Shown here: positions 40,158-48,429 of the stretch, in pieces
How the letters are laid out: every line of letters begins with the position of its first letter
Numbering within the stretch: the stretch's first letter is position 1
Assembly (NCBI RefSeq): GCF_000224415.1
Contig: NZ_AFXQ01000019.1
Span: 1 to 64,000 of the forward strand
Length of the DNA stretch: 64,000 nucleotides
Source of the DNA: Citricoccus sp. CH26A
Lineage (GTDB): Bacteria > Actinomycetota > Actinomycetes > Actinomycetales > Micrococcaceae
Direction: 5' to 3'
Made by a program: the position numbers and the translations under genes
The notes under the pieces: generated by a model
Database searches by the model: none
Told to the model about the DNA's origin: nothing
The model's input: only the letters and a program-made list of their open reading frames with translations

Positions 40158-40921
40158 ATGGACTCCTTCACGCGGCTGGGCACGCATCCGGCCTTCCGGA
40201 CCGGCGCCTCCGTGGCCGTGGCCACGGGCCTCTACGGGATCTCCTTCGGCGCCCTCGGGCTCGCGGCGGGGCTGGACGTGTGGCAGACGATCGCCCTGAG
40301 CGCGCTGATGTTCACGGGTGGTTCGCAGTTTGCCTTCGTGGGGGTGCTGGCCGGCGGGGCGGGGGTGCCGCGGCCACGGGTGCCGCCAGCCTGCTCGGGG
40401 TCCGCAACGCGGTCTACGGGATCCAGCTCAACGCCATGATGCGGCCCGGTCCCGCCCTGAAACCACTGGCCGCGCACGTGACCATCGACGAGTCCGCGGC
40501 CACGTCCATGGCCCAGCCCGATCCGCACGGGCGCCGCATCGGGTTCTGGACGGCCGGCGTCGGGGTGTGGCTGACATGGGTGGCCTTCACCGTGCTCGGC
40601 GCGGTCGCCGGGGACCTGATGGGCGACCCGAAGGCCTGGGGGTTGGACGGTGCGGCCGCCGCGGCGATGCTCGGCCTGCTGTGGCCCCGGTTGAAGACCG
40701 GTGACGCCTGGACCCTGGCAGCGGTGACGGCGCTCGTCACCACGATCGCCCTGCCGGCACTGCCCTCCGGGATCCCGATCCTGGTCGCCGGGGCCGTGGC
40801 GGGGCTGTGGGGCTGGTTCGGGTCCCCGGCACGCCGGGGGCCTGGTCCGCGGGGAGGCCACCCGGGTCAACTGGGGCGTGCCCGGACGCAACAGACCGGC
40901 ACGAGGGAGTCGGCGGCGTGA
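40158..40921 (+). pseudogene. azlC: AzlC-family branched-chain amino acid exporter subunit, frameshifted
   Basis: The first frame gives FRTGASVAVATGLYGISFGALGLAAGL and ALSALMFTGGSQFAFVGVLAGGAG, typical AzlC. It then loses homology near 40365. The other frame continues with ATGAASLLGVRNAVYGIQLNAMM, THDE-like TIDESAATSMAQ and further helices to 40921. One missing base near the GGGGGTGCC stretch (about 40364-40371) explains it; restored length is 254 residues, normal for AzlC. With AzlD it should export branched-chain amino acids (Bacillus AzlCD). The stop overlaps the azlD start, so the pair is intact apart from this base. Confidence 0.83.
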
Positions 40922-41229
40922 GCACGTGGGAATGGATCCTGCTGGCGAGCGCGATCGCCTTCGGGACCAAGTTGCTGGGCTACCTCGTGCCCGCGACGAT
41001 CCTGGACGACCCGCGGATGCTGCGCACGGCCAACGCGGTGACGATCGGGCTGCTGTCCGCGCTCGTGGTGATGAACACCGCCGCCGTCGGCCAGGGACTG
41101 GCACTGGATGCCCGGCTCGGGGCTGTCGTGGCCGCCGCGGTCGCGCTGGTGCTGCGGGCCCCGTTCCTGGTGGTCGTGATCACCGGTGCGGTGGCCGCAA
41201 CCGGATTGCGCCTGCTCGGCGTCCCCTGA
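40918..41229 (+). CDS. azlD: AzlD-family branched-chain amino acid exporter subunit
   Basis: 103 residues from a GTG overlapping the azlC stop (GTGA). Three to four helices: WEWILLASAIAFGTKLLGYLVP, TANAVTIGLLSALVVMNTAAVGQ, GAVVAAAVALVLRAPFLVVVITGAVAATGLRLL. Size and placement are those of AzlD, the small partner of AzlC. A terminator shared with the convergent SLH gene follows. Confidence 0.88.
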   Translation: MSTWEWILLASAIAFGTKLLGYLVPATILDDPRMLRTANAVTIGLLSALVVMNTAAVGQGLALDARLGAVVAAAVALVLRAPFLVVVITGAVAATGLRLLGVP

Positions 41230-41322
41230 GGGATCGCACGGGCGTCCACCGCGGGGCCTGCCTGCCCCGCTCGGGTCGTCGCGGCCCTCCACGCGGACGG
41301 CGCCACCTCCCCCAGCCGGGAA

Positions 41323-41365
41323 CGGCAAGGCCCCGGACCGCCATCTGCGGTCCGGGGCCTTGCCG
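41323..41365. terminator. bidirectional terminator between azlD and the SLH-NlpC gene
   Basis: A perfect 19-bp stem (CGGCAAGGCCCCGGACCGC and its mirror) has loop CATCT. It lies between convergent genes, 11 nt after the stop of the minus-strand gene. Confidence 0.88.
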
Positions 41366-41375
41366 TCGCGGTGCG

Positions 41376-42524
41376 TCAGTTGAAGCGGCCCGCGACACTG
41401 AGCATGTTCGCCGTGGAGTAGTCGATGTCCGTCAGGGTGACTCCGGAGGCAGGGTTGCGTGCATGGGCGATGGTGTCCGCGTCCACGACCACGGCCACGT
41501 GGTAGACGCCGGTGGACTTGCCGTTGTTCGACCAGTAGACGAGGTCGCCGGTCTTGGCCTGCGAGACCGGCACGTGCTGGTCGGCAGCGGTGTACTGGTC
41601 CTTGGAGGTGCGCGGCAGGGACTGCCCGCCGGCGGCGAACGCGCCGGTGGTGAACCCGGAGCAGTCATACCCGTAGGGGCCGCTGCCCCCGTACTGGTAG
41701 AAGGTCTTGGTGCTCTTGGCCTTGGTGGTGGCCCAGGTGGCGGTCTTCGCCTTCCAGGTGGCGGTGGTGGTCGAGGCCCGGTGGACCTTGACCGGCAGCG
41801 GAGTCATCTTGGCGGTCTTTACGTCGCCGCGGTGGGCGATGATGCTGTTGGCCTTGTAGAGGGCTACGGCGGTCTCACCGCGGGTGATGGCCTTCTTCGG
41901 GCGGTACGTACGGTCGGAGTAACCGGAAGAGAAGCCGCGGCTGCGCATGAAGGCGGCCTGGTTGTAGTAGGCCTTGCCCCGGGATAGGTCCTTGAAGGGG
42001 GACTTGACCGGGCCCTTGTACTTGGAGCCGGAGAGCTTGTAGAGGATCACGGAGGCGTCCCCGCGGGTGATCGCTTGGCTGGGCTTGAACTTCCGGCCCG
42101 AGTGCCCGTAGGACAGTCCTGCCTGGCCCAGCCAGTTCACGGCTTCGGTGTAGCTCTTGCCCTTGGGGACGTCGGTGAAGTACTGCTTGCCCTTGGTGTG
42201 CTTGGGTGTGACCTGCTTGTAGAGCATCACCGCGAAATCGGCGCGGGTGACGGTCTTGGTGGGTCGGAAGGTGCGGTCGGCATAACCGGTGCTGATGCCC
42301 TTGCAGTTCACCCAGGACACGGCCTGGTAGACGCTGACGCTGGTCTTGGCCCTCGGGACGTCCTTGAAGTTCGAGGTGGTGCAGCTGGCGGCCGCGGCTC
42401 CCGGGGCGGTGGCCACAGAGCCTGCCAGGGTCAGGGTGAGCCCGAGGACGAGTGCGGCCACGGCCGAAAGGATGGCGGCCGGCAGGGTGCCCCGGGCGCC
42501 GGGCATGGGTGCGGAGGTGTACAT
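41376..42524 (-). CDS. surface protein with three SLH repeats and an NlpC/P60 domain
   Basis: 382 residues. The signal peptide covers about 1-47 (ends GAAAAS). Three S-layer-homology repeats start near 53, 114 and 176; each has the FKDV/FTDV/FKDL start and the ITRGD/VTRAD motif (TVTRADFAVMLYKQ, AITRGDASVILYKL, AITRGETAVALYKA). The NlpC/P60 domain has C288 in GYDCSGF and H342 in YHVAVVV. SLH repeats hold a protein to the cell wall, so this is a wall-attached peptidoglycan hydrolase. The IS element lies about 150 nt upstream of its start, within or beyond its promoter region. Confidence 0.92.
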   Translation of the reverse strand: MYTSAPMPGARGTLPAAILSAVAALVLGLTLTLAGSVATAPGAAAASCTTSNFKDVPRAKTSVSVYQAVSWVNCKGISTGYADRTFRPTKTVTRADFAVMLYKQVTPKHTKGKQYFTDVPKGKSYTEAVNWLGQAGLSYGHSGRKFKPSQAITRGDASVILYKLSGSKYKGPVKSPFKDLSRGKAYYNQAAFMRSRGFSSGYSDRTYRPKKAITRGETAVALYKANSIIAHRGDVKTAKMTPLPVKVHRASTTTATWKAKTATWATTKAKSTKTFYQYGGSGPYGYDCSGFTTGAFAAGGQSLPRTSKDQYTAADQHVPVSQAKTGDLVYWSNNGKSTGVYHVAVVVDADTIAHARNPASGVTLTDIDYSTANMLSVAGRFN

Positions 42525-42670
42525 GCGGGTGATCCAGTTCGTGTGCGTCGGTCAAGGTGCGATAACGAAGTACACGGGGAGTATGTCACGGATCAGTCAC
42601 AAAGTCCCTGTCAGAGGCCGAATTCATGGTCTCGAGGTCGCACCGACCGAGGTTGTCCTGAACCGGGAGG

Positions 42671-42676
42671 GTTAGC
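42671..42676. repeat. target-site duplication, left copy (GTTAGC)
   Basis: GTTAGC directly precedes the IS end TGTGATGTCC. The same six bases follow the other end at 43784-43789. Confidence 0.92.
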
Positions 42677-43668
42677 TGTGATGTCCAGGGAGGTTGGTCA
42701 GTCGGGTGACCGGTGGCTGGCCTCCGATCGCGGAGTGGGCTCGATGGTGATTGTAGAAGTGCAGCCATCCCGGTAGGGCGTCGTTGCGCTCGGGGGTGGA
42801 GGGGTAGAACTTCGCGTAGGCCCAGCCATCGGCCAGGGTGCGGTGGAAGCGTTCGATCTTGCCGTTGGTCTGGGGCCGGTAGGGCCGGGTGCGCTTGGGC
42901 GTGATGCCCAGCTCGGTGCAGGCCTGGGCCCAGGCGTAGGACCGGTAGGCCGACCCGTTGTCGGAAAGGACTCGCTGAATGGTGACGCCCCGGTCGGCGA
43001 ACCAGGCGGTGGCCCGGCGCAGCACCTCGATCGCCGTGTCGGCCTTCTCGTCGGTGTGGATCTGAAGCATAGGCCACCCGTGAGTGGTCATCGATCACGG
43101 TATGCACGTAGGCGGTCCCGACCAGGGGGCCACGCACTCGGCCCTTGCGGCGCTGGTCGTCGGTGGCGGCGCGGTTGCGCCGGCCTTGCTGCTTGCCCAC
43201 GTAGCGCCAGCCGCCGCCGTCGGGAATGTTGCCGAACTTGGTCACGTCCACGTGGAGCAGCGAGCCCGGATGGGGGTGCTCGTAACGGCGCAACGGTTCA
43301 CCGGTGACCCGGTCGATGGAACCCAGCCGGTTGATCCGGCAGCGCACCAGCACCGCGTGCATGGTCGAGGCAGCCACTCCGAGCCGACCAGCGATCTGGA
43401 CCGGACCCAACCGGTGCCGCCACCGCAGGGCCACGATCCGGCGCACCAGGGCCGGACTGGTCTTGGCCGGGCTGGTGTGCGGGCGGGAGGAGCGGTCAGC
43501 CATCCCCGCCTGGCCCTCGGCCCGGTAGCGCTGGGCCCATTTCTTGGCCGTGCGCGGGGAGACCATGAACATCTTCGCCGCGGCGGCATAGGTCCACTCC
43601 TTCTCGACGACCAGCCGGGCCAGGCGGAGGCGTGTACGAGGAGTCAGGACAGCGTTAGCGTGGGACAT
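42672..43668 (-). pseudogene. IS481-family transposase, frameshifted
   Basis: The first frame from ATG 43668 encodes the N-terminal helix-turn-helix (TYAAAAKMFMVSPRTAKKWAQRYRAEG) and the first DDE aspartate regions (HVDVTKFGNIPDGGGWRYVG, VHTVIDDHSRVAYA). One extra base near 43061-43072 (AA on the plus strand) shifts the frame. The other frame continues with QIHTDEKADTAIEVLRRA, RVLSDNGSAYRS and TRPYRPQTNGKIERFHRTL with the final E. Removing one base gives 331 residues, normal for the family. The stop codon TAA (42674-42672) lies in the target duplication, outside the IS. As read, the element would be inactive. Confidence 0.88.
42677..42696. repeat. IS481 left terminal inverted repeat
   Basis: TGTGATGTCCAGGGAGGTTG, mirrored exactly at 43764-43783. 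Confidence 0.93.
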
Positions 43669-43763
43669 GAAGGCCTCCGGTCGGTGAAGCGTTGAACTAG
43701 ACAGCTCCACTTCACTACCGGGGGCCTTCGCCTGTCAGCCCCACTCACCGCCGCGAGGCGGGA

Positions 43764-43783
43764 CAACCTCCCTGGACATCACA
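43764..43783. repeat. IS481 right terminal inverted repeat
   Basis: CAACCTCCCTGGACATCACA, the reverse complement of the left end. Confidence 0.93.
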
Positions 43784-43789
43784 GTTAGC
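43784..43789. repeat. target-site duplication, right copy (GTTAGC)
   Basis: GTTAGC directly follows the IS end and is identical to 42671-42676. Confidence 0.92.
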
Positions 43790-43885
43790 CCCCCGGGTGC
43801 CCCCGGTCATCGCGGTGAAGGATGCTGGCCCATTCATCGGGACCAGCCCGTCACACGGGGGGGGGTACGGCGGCAGGATGCGCAA

Positions 43886-43926
43886 GGACCCCGCCGGGCA
43901 GGATGATGTCCAGCCGGGCGGGGTCC
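43886..43926 (-). terminator. terminator after tRNA-Thr
   Basis: A 10-bp stem (GGACCCCGCC/GGCGGGGTCC) with a 21-nt loop lies 5 nt downstream of the minus-strand tRNA. Confidence 0.65.
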
Positions 43927-43930
43927 ACGG

Positions 43931-44004
43931 AGCCCCCTACCGGGTTCGAACCGGTGACCCCCTGTTTACAAGACAGGTGCTCTGGCCAGCTGAGCTAAGG
44001 AGGC
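43931..44004 (-). tRNA. tRNA-Thr (anticodon UGU)
   Basis: Minus-strand cloverleaf: acceptor GCCTCCT/AGGGGGC with one G-T pair, D stem GCTC/GAGC, anticodon stem CCTGT/ACAGG with loop CTTGTAA giving UGU, and T arm ACCGG-TTCGAAC-CCGGT. The discriminator is T and CCA is not encoded. Confidence 0.95.
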
Positions 44005-44130
44005 GAGAAGGGCCGGGCCCCGAGCGCCGTGGCGGCGCCGGAGGACCAGCCCCTCAAGGGTAACGGATCGGTCCCTGGCGCACCGTCCCCGGAGACGACC
44101 GGCCGGCCTCCGGGCCCTCCGGTCAGTCGA

Positions 44131-45003
44131 TCAGGACTTCTTCTCCATCACGGACTGGGCCCAGTCGGTGAAGGACTGGCCCTCCTGGGCGGACTCGGCC
44201 CAGTTCTGGCCGTTGACGAACACGGTCGGGGTGCCGGTCACGCCGTCCGCCCGGGCGGTCGCCCCGGTGTACTTGACGTAGGGACGGTAGGTGTTGCCGT
44301 CGATGCACCCGTTGACGTCGGCACCCAGGCCGGAGGCCATGGACTTGAGGTCGTCGTCGCTCATGCCCTCACCTGTATAGGCCGCGAACACCTGGGCCAC
44401 GAAGGAGTTGTAGTTCTCCGGCGAGCCCTCGGCCACGCACAGCGCGGCGTTGGCGGCGCGCGAGGAGTAGTTGCCGGTGGCCGGGTTGTCCAGGAAGTCC
44501 AACAGGCGGTACTCCACGGTGGCCTCGCCCGCATCCAGCCACTGGTTCAGCTGCTGGCCGTTCTCGGACTCGAAGCTGGCGCAGTGCACGCAGTTGGCAT
44601 CGGCGTAGATGATGATCTGGGCCGGGTCGTTGGCCCCGCGCTCCTCGAGACCGGGCACGGTCTCCATCGGGGTGGGCGTCTCCGGCACCTCGACAGAGGT
44701 GGCGTCCACCTGCTCACCGCCGAACTCGCTGGGTGCCAGCTCGGTCGTCGAGGTCAGCACCACGCCGCCGTACTCGTTGGCCACGGTCGGCGCCGGGCCG
44801 GCGTCGGGAATGGAGCGGGACGAGTTCATGAAGATGACGCCCACGACCACGGCGACCACCACCACGACGCCGATGACGACGCCCCAGCGGACCATGAGGG
44901 ACCGGCGCTTCTCCTGACGCCGCTGTTCCTCCTGCATCCGGCGGGCCTTCTCACGGGCGCTCTGCTGTCGTTCTGCCTTGGTCTGCTTGTCGTTGGAAGC
45001 CAT
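44131..45003 (-). CDS. membrane-anchored DsbA-like thioredoxin-fold protein
   Basis: 290 residues. A cytoplasmic, highly charged helix (1-36, QQSAREKARRMQEEQRRQEKRR) precedes one membrane helix (about 38-59). A linker follows and then an extracytoplasmic thioredoxin-fold domain of the DsbA/BdbD type. The active-site motif C138-V-H-C141 lies in YADANCVHCASFE, and the cis-proline loop is VTGTPTVFVNG. It should make or shuffle disulfides in exported proteins. A TAGGCT box on the minus strand (45085-45090) is a likely -10, about 80 nt upstream. Confidence 0.88.
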   Translation of the reverse strand: MASNDKQTKAERQQSAREKARRMQEEQRRQEKRRSLMVRWGVVIGVVVVVAVVVGVIFMNSSRSIPDAGPAPTVANEYGGVVLTSTTELAPSEFGGEQVDATSVEVPETPTPMETVPGLEERGANDPAQIIIYADANCVHCASFESENGQQLNQWLDAGEATVEYRLLDFLDNPATGNYSSRAANAALCVAEGSPENYNSFVAQVFAAYTGEGMSDDDLKSMASGLGADVNGCIDGNTYRPYVKYTGATARADGVTGTPTVFVNGQNWAESAQEGQSFTDWAQSVMEKKS

Positions 45004-45181
45004 CGTCCTGCCTGTCGGTGGGGCTGCGGTGTGGGTCGGTGCCGGCGGCCGGTACCCCCTGATACCTCGTCCGGGCCGGGGGTCAGCCTACCGGCCCTTC
45101 CTGAGAACCCGTGGCGGATGGCGACGGCGTCCGTTCCGCCTCCCCGGGCGCCCCGGGCACCGGCCGCGCGCCGGCTGAGGC

Positions 45182-45187
45182 TAGGCT
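45182..45187 (+). promoter_or_regulatory. possible -10 box of the otsA operon
   Basis: TAGGCT lies about 80 nt before the otsA GTG. The same hexamer occurs in the opposite direction at 45085-45090 for the divergent dsbA-like gene. I could not find a clear -35. Confidence 0.35.
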
Positions 45188-45267
45188 TGACGAGGGCCGT
45201 CGGTCCGTCCGGCGCCCCGGTCGCCTGTGCCGCACGGGCGGCGCAGTTGAGGACGAGGAGGCCCGTC

Positions 45268-46917
45268 GTGAGCGACACCCAGCACACCGGAATACCCACT
45301 GGCACCGTACCGTTCGTGGACCGGACCGACGGGGAGCCGCCCGCCCCCGGACAGTACGACCTCGTCGTGGTCTCGAACCGGCTGGCGGTCGACCGGGTGG
45401 TGGACGAGCAGGGCAACGCCAGCTGGCAGCGCTCCCCCGGTGGCCTGGTGACCGCGCTGGCTCCCATCATGGCCAGCGAGGAGGGCGCGTGGGTCGGCTG
45501 GAACGGCGCCCCCCAGGACTCCGAGGACGCGGACCAGGCCACCGACCCCTTCGACCACGACGGCATGCACCTGGTGCCCGTGCCGCTGTCCGAGCAGGAC
45601 ATCGAGGAGTACTACGCGGGCTTCTCCAACGCCACCCTGTGGCCGATCTACCACGACGTGATCGCCCGGCCCGAGTTCCACCGCCAGTGGTGGGACACCT
45701 ACCAGCAGGTCAACGCCCGGTTCGCGCGGGCCGCCGCGCAGACGGCCTCGGAGGGGGCGACCGTCTGGGTGCAGGACTACCAGCTGCAGCTGGTCCCCCG
45801 GATGCTGCGACGGCTGCGCCCGGACCTGCGCATCGGCTACTTCCACCACATCCCGTTCGCACCGGTGGAGATCTTCGCCCAGCTGCCCTGGCGTCGCCCG
45901 GTGCTGGAGGGACTGCTCGGGGCGGACCTCATCGGCTTCCAGCGCACCTCCGACGTGGAGAACTTCCAGCGCTCCGTGGAGCGCATCCTGGGTGAGACGT
46001 TCACCTCGGGTTCCCTCGAGGTGGAGGACCTCGACGGCGGTTCGCGCACCGTGGCGGCCGAGGCGTTTCCCATCTCGATCGACGCGCAGACGGTCACCGC
46101 CCTGGCCGCGGATCCCGAGATCCAGGCCCGGTCCCGCCAGATCCGGGAGGAACTGGGCAATCCGCAGACCATACTGCTCGGCGTGGACCGGCTGGACTAC
46201 ACGAAGGGGATCCGCCACCGGATCAAGGCCTTCGCCGAGCTGCTGGAGGACGCACAGGTCACCGTGGAACAGGCGTGCCTGGTCCAGGTCGCCAGCCCCT
46301 CGCGGGAGAACGTGGAGACCTACCGGGAGCTGCGGGACGAGATCGAGCTGTCCGTGGGCCGGGTCAACGGCACCTTCGACACCATGGGCCACACCGCGAT
46401 CCGCTACCTGCACCACTCCTACCCCGTGGAGGAGATGGTGGCCCTCTACCTGGCGGCCGACGTCATGCTGGTCACCGCGCTGCGGGACGGCATGAACCTG
46501 GTGGCCAAGGAGTACGCGGCCGTGCGCGGCGACTGGGGTGGCGTCCTCGTCCTGTCCGAGTTCGCCGGCGCCGCCGACCAGCTCCGTGACGCGCTGCTGG
46601 TCAATCCGCATGACATCGACGGCCTCAAGGACGCCATCATGGAGGCCATCCAGATGGACCCCCAGGACGCCCGCCGGCGGATGGGGGCCATGCACCGGCA
46701 GGTCCTCACGAACGACGTCGCCAAGTGGTCCCGGGACTTCCTCGACCGCCTGGGCGGACGGACTAAGCGGCGCCGGCCCCGGCCGGAGGACGCCGTCCAG
46801 AGCGCCTTCATGGACACCGACGACGACCGCGAGCGCCGCGAGGACGAGCACGCCGAACAGGCCGAACAGGCCGAAGAGGCGCGACGGGCCGAGCAGCTGC
46901 GGCTGGCCGATGACTGA
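45268..46917 (+). CDS. otsA: trehalose-6-phosphate synthase
   Basis: 549 residues from GTG with GAGGAGG 6 nt upstream. This GT20 glycosyltransferase makes trehalose-6-phosphate from nucleotide-glucose and glucose-6-phosphate. Landmarks are DLVVVSNRLAVDR, SPGGLVTALAPIM, VWVQDYQLQLVPRMLR, FFHHIPF-like YFHHIPFAPVEIF, GVDRLDYTKGIRHRIKAF and VTALRDGMNLVAKEY. A charged C-terminal tail of about 70 residues (RERREDEHAEQAEQAEEARRAEQ) extends past the catalytic core. The end overlaps otsB by 8 nt. Confidence 0.96.
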   Translation: MSDTQHTGIPTGTVPFVDRTDGEPPAPGQYDLVVVSNRLAVDRVVDEQGNASWQRSPGGLVTALAPIMASEEGAWVGWNGAPQDSEDADQATDPFDHDGMHLVPVPLSEQDIEEYYAGFSNATLWPIYHDVIARPEFHRQWWDTYQQVNARFARAAAQTASEGATVWVQDYQLQLVPRMLRRLRPDLRIGYFHHIPFAPVEIFAQLPWRRPVLEGLLGADLIGFQRTSDVENFQRSVERILGETFTSGSLEVEDLDGGSRTVAAEAFPISIDAQTVTALAADPEIQARSRQIREELGNPQTILLGVDRLDYTKGIRHRIKAFAELLEDAQVTVEQACLVQVASPSRENVETYRELRDEIELSVGRVNGTFDTMGHTAIRYLHHSYPVEEMVALYLAADVMLVTALRDGMNLVAKEYAAVRGDWGGVLVLSEFAGAADQLRDALLVNPHDIDGLKDAIMEAIQMDPQDARRRMGAMHRQVLTNDVAKWSRDFLDRLGGRTKRRRPRPEDAVQSAFMDTDDDRERREDEHAEQAEQAEEARRAEQLRLADD

Positions 46918-47686
46918 CGGCCTGGACCCGGGCCTCGAGCGCGCCCTGCGTGACTTCGCCGCCCGGGACACGGTGCTGGTCGCCCTGGACTTCGACGGTG
47001 TCGTCTCGGAGCTCGTGGACCGTGCCGAGGACGCCCGGCCGGTCCCGGAGAACGCCGCGGCCCTGGACGCGCTGACGGGGCTGCCCGGGGTCCACACCGC
47101 CCTGGTCTCCGGCCGCGCCCTGGAGTCCCTCATCGCCGTGGCCGCGCCCCCGGACCGCACCCTGCTGATCGGCTCCCACGGGGCCGAGCGGCGCCTGGGG
47201 CCGGACGCGCCCCCGCTGGAACTGGACGAGACGCAGCGCAGGACGCTGGCCGACGTCGGGGCCGTGCTGGAGGAGATCGCGGCGCGCTACCCGGACTCCT
47301 GGGTTGAGTACAAGCCGGCCGGCCGGGTGCTGCAGGTGCGGCTGGCCGCGACGGCGCAGGCCAAGCGCCGGGCGGTGGCGGAGGCCGAGGCGGCGCTGGC
47401 GGGACGGGACGGGATCTACCCCGGCCACGGCAAGGACGTGTACGAGGTCTCCGTGGTGCGCGCGGACAAGGGCCAGGGCCTGGACCTGCTGCGCCGGACC
47501 AGCGGTGCCGAGGCGGTCCTGTTCGCGGGGGACGACGTCACCGACGAGCACGGCTTCGCCCGCCTCGACCCCGCCACGGACGTCGGCATCAAGGTCGGGG
47601 ACGGCCCGACGGCGGCCCGGTTCCGGATCGACGGGCCGGCCGCGCTGGCCGCGGTGCTCGAGGCGGTGGCCCGATGGCGTCGGTGA
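46910..47686 (+). CDS. otsB: trehalose-6-phosphate phosphatase
   Basis: 258 residues from an ATG inside the otsA end. HAD-superfamily motifs: motif I LDFDGVVSEL (DxD), motif II LVSGRALESL, lysine in PGHGKDVYEVSV, motif III LFAGDDVTDEHGF. It converts trehalose-6-phosphate to trehalose. The 8-nt overlap with otsA and 13-nt overlap with the next gene point to one coupled operon. Confidence 0.95.
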   Translation: MTDGLDPGLERALRDFAARDTVLVALDFDGVVSELVDRAEDARPVPENAAALDALTGLPGVHTALVSGRALESLIAVAAPPDRTLLIGSHGAERRLGPDAPPLELDETQRRTLADVGAVLEEIAARYPDSWVEYKPAGRVLQVRLAATAQAKRRAVAEAEAALAGRDGIYPGHGKDVYEVSVVRADKGQGLDLLRRTSGAEAVLFAGDDVTDEHGFARLDPATDVGIKVGDGPTAARFRIDGPAALAAVLEAVARWRR

Positions 47687-48354
47687 CCCTGGAGAACGTC
47701 ACCGTGCGCTACCCGGATGCCCCTGGACCGGCCCTGGACGGGCTGGACCTGCACGCCGGGGACGGGCAGTTCGTGGTGATCACCGGCCCGCCGCGCGCCG
47801 GCAAGTCCACCCTGCTGCGCGTGCTGGCCGGGCAGGAGGACCCCACGAGCGGACGGGTGCTGATCGGCGGGGTGGACGTCACCGCCGTCCCGGCCCGGGA
47901 CCGTGACGCCGTGCTGGTGTTCCAGAACTACGCCCTCTACCCGCACATGAGCGTGCGGGACAACATGAGCTTCACCCTGCGGGTGGCCGGCGTCCCCGAG
48001 GCCGAACGCGAGGAGCGGGTGTCCGAGGCCGCCCGGCTGCTGGACCTGACGGACCGGCTGGACCTCGGCCCGGACCGGCTCACCGGGCCCCAGCGCCAGC
48101 AAGTAGCGCTGGCCCGGGCCGTGGTCCGGCGGCCTGCGGTGCTTCTCATGGATGACCCGTTGGCCATGGTGCCCCCGGAGCTGAAGGTCCACACCGCGGA
48201 CCTGATCCGCTCGCTGGTCCGGAACCTGCGGGTCACCACCCTGCATGCCACGGCCGATCCCGGACCCCTGGCGTCCGCGGCGGACCGGGTGCTGCGGCTG
48301 GACGGGGGTCGGATCATGGAGGACACTGCGGACACGGGCGTCGTGCCGGCCTGA
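47674..48354 (+). CDS. degenerate MalK-like ABC ATPase domain protein
   Basis: 226 residues, only the nucleotide-binding core; the C-terminal TOBE/regulatory domain of MalK/MsmK is absent. Walker A (GPPRAGKST, 38-46) and the Q-loop (FQNYALYP, Q84) look functional. The signature is LTGPQ where LSGGQ is expected. The Walker B catalytic glutamate is replaced (LLMDDP, D161). The D-loop is AMVP in place of SNLD. The H-loop histidine is replaced (VTTLHATADP, A194). It may bind ATP but probably hydrolyses it poorly. It overlaps otsB by 13 nt and no permease is nearby, so a regulatory role in trehalose metabolism is possible. Confidence 0.8.
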   Translation: MASVTLENVTVRYPDAPGPALDGLDLHAGDGQFVVITGPPRAGKSTLLRVLAGQEDPTSGRVLIGGVDVTAVPARDRDAVLVFQNYALYPHMSVRDNMSFTLRVAGVPEAEREERVSEAARLLDLTDRLDLGPDRLTGPQRQQVALARAVVRRPAVLLMDDPLAMVPPELKVHTADLIRSLVRNLRVTTLHATADPGPLASAADRVLRLDGGRIMEDTADTGVVPA

Positions 48355-48429
48355 GGGGACTGCTGGCATTCCCCCACTGCGCACGAGTCCCCGGTCGCCC
48401 GCGACCACCGCGACGGAAGGAGCTGTCCC

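Larger units (their letters stand above)
42677..43783 (-). mobile_element. IS481-family insertion sequence, 1107 bp
   Basis: The ends are perfect inverted repeats of at least 20 bp starting TGTGATGTCCAGGGAGGTTG. They are flanked by a 6-bp direct repeat GTTAGC. Length, one transposase gene and TGT-type ends fit IS481. The perfect ends and duplication indicate recent insertion, between the SLH-NlpC gene and the tRNA-Thr region. Confidence 0.95.

Noticed and set aside
42620..42676. Remnant of a second IS copy to the left of the IS481 element (GGTTGTCCTGAACC)
   Set aside because: Only about nine bases resemble the IS end, which is within chance at this base composition.
44029..45267. N-terminal extension of OtsA across the dsbA-like gene
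   Set aside because: The extension is antisense to the dsbA-like gene. The GTG at 45268 has a good ribosome site and fits the family.
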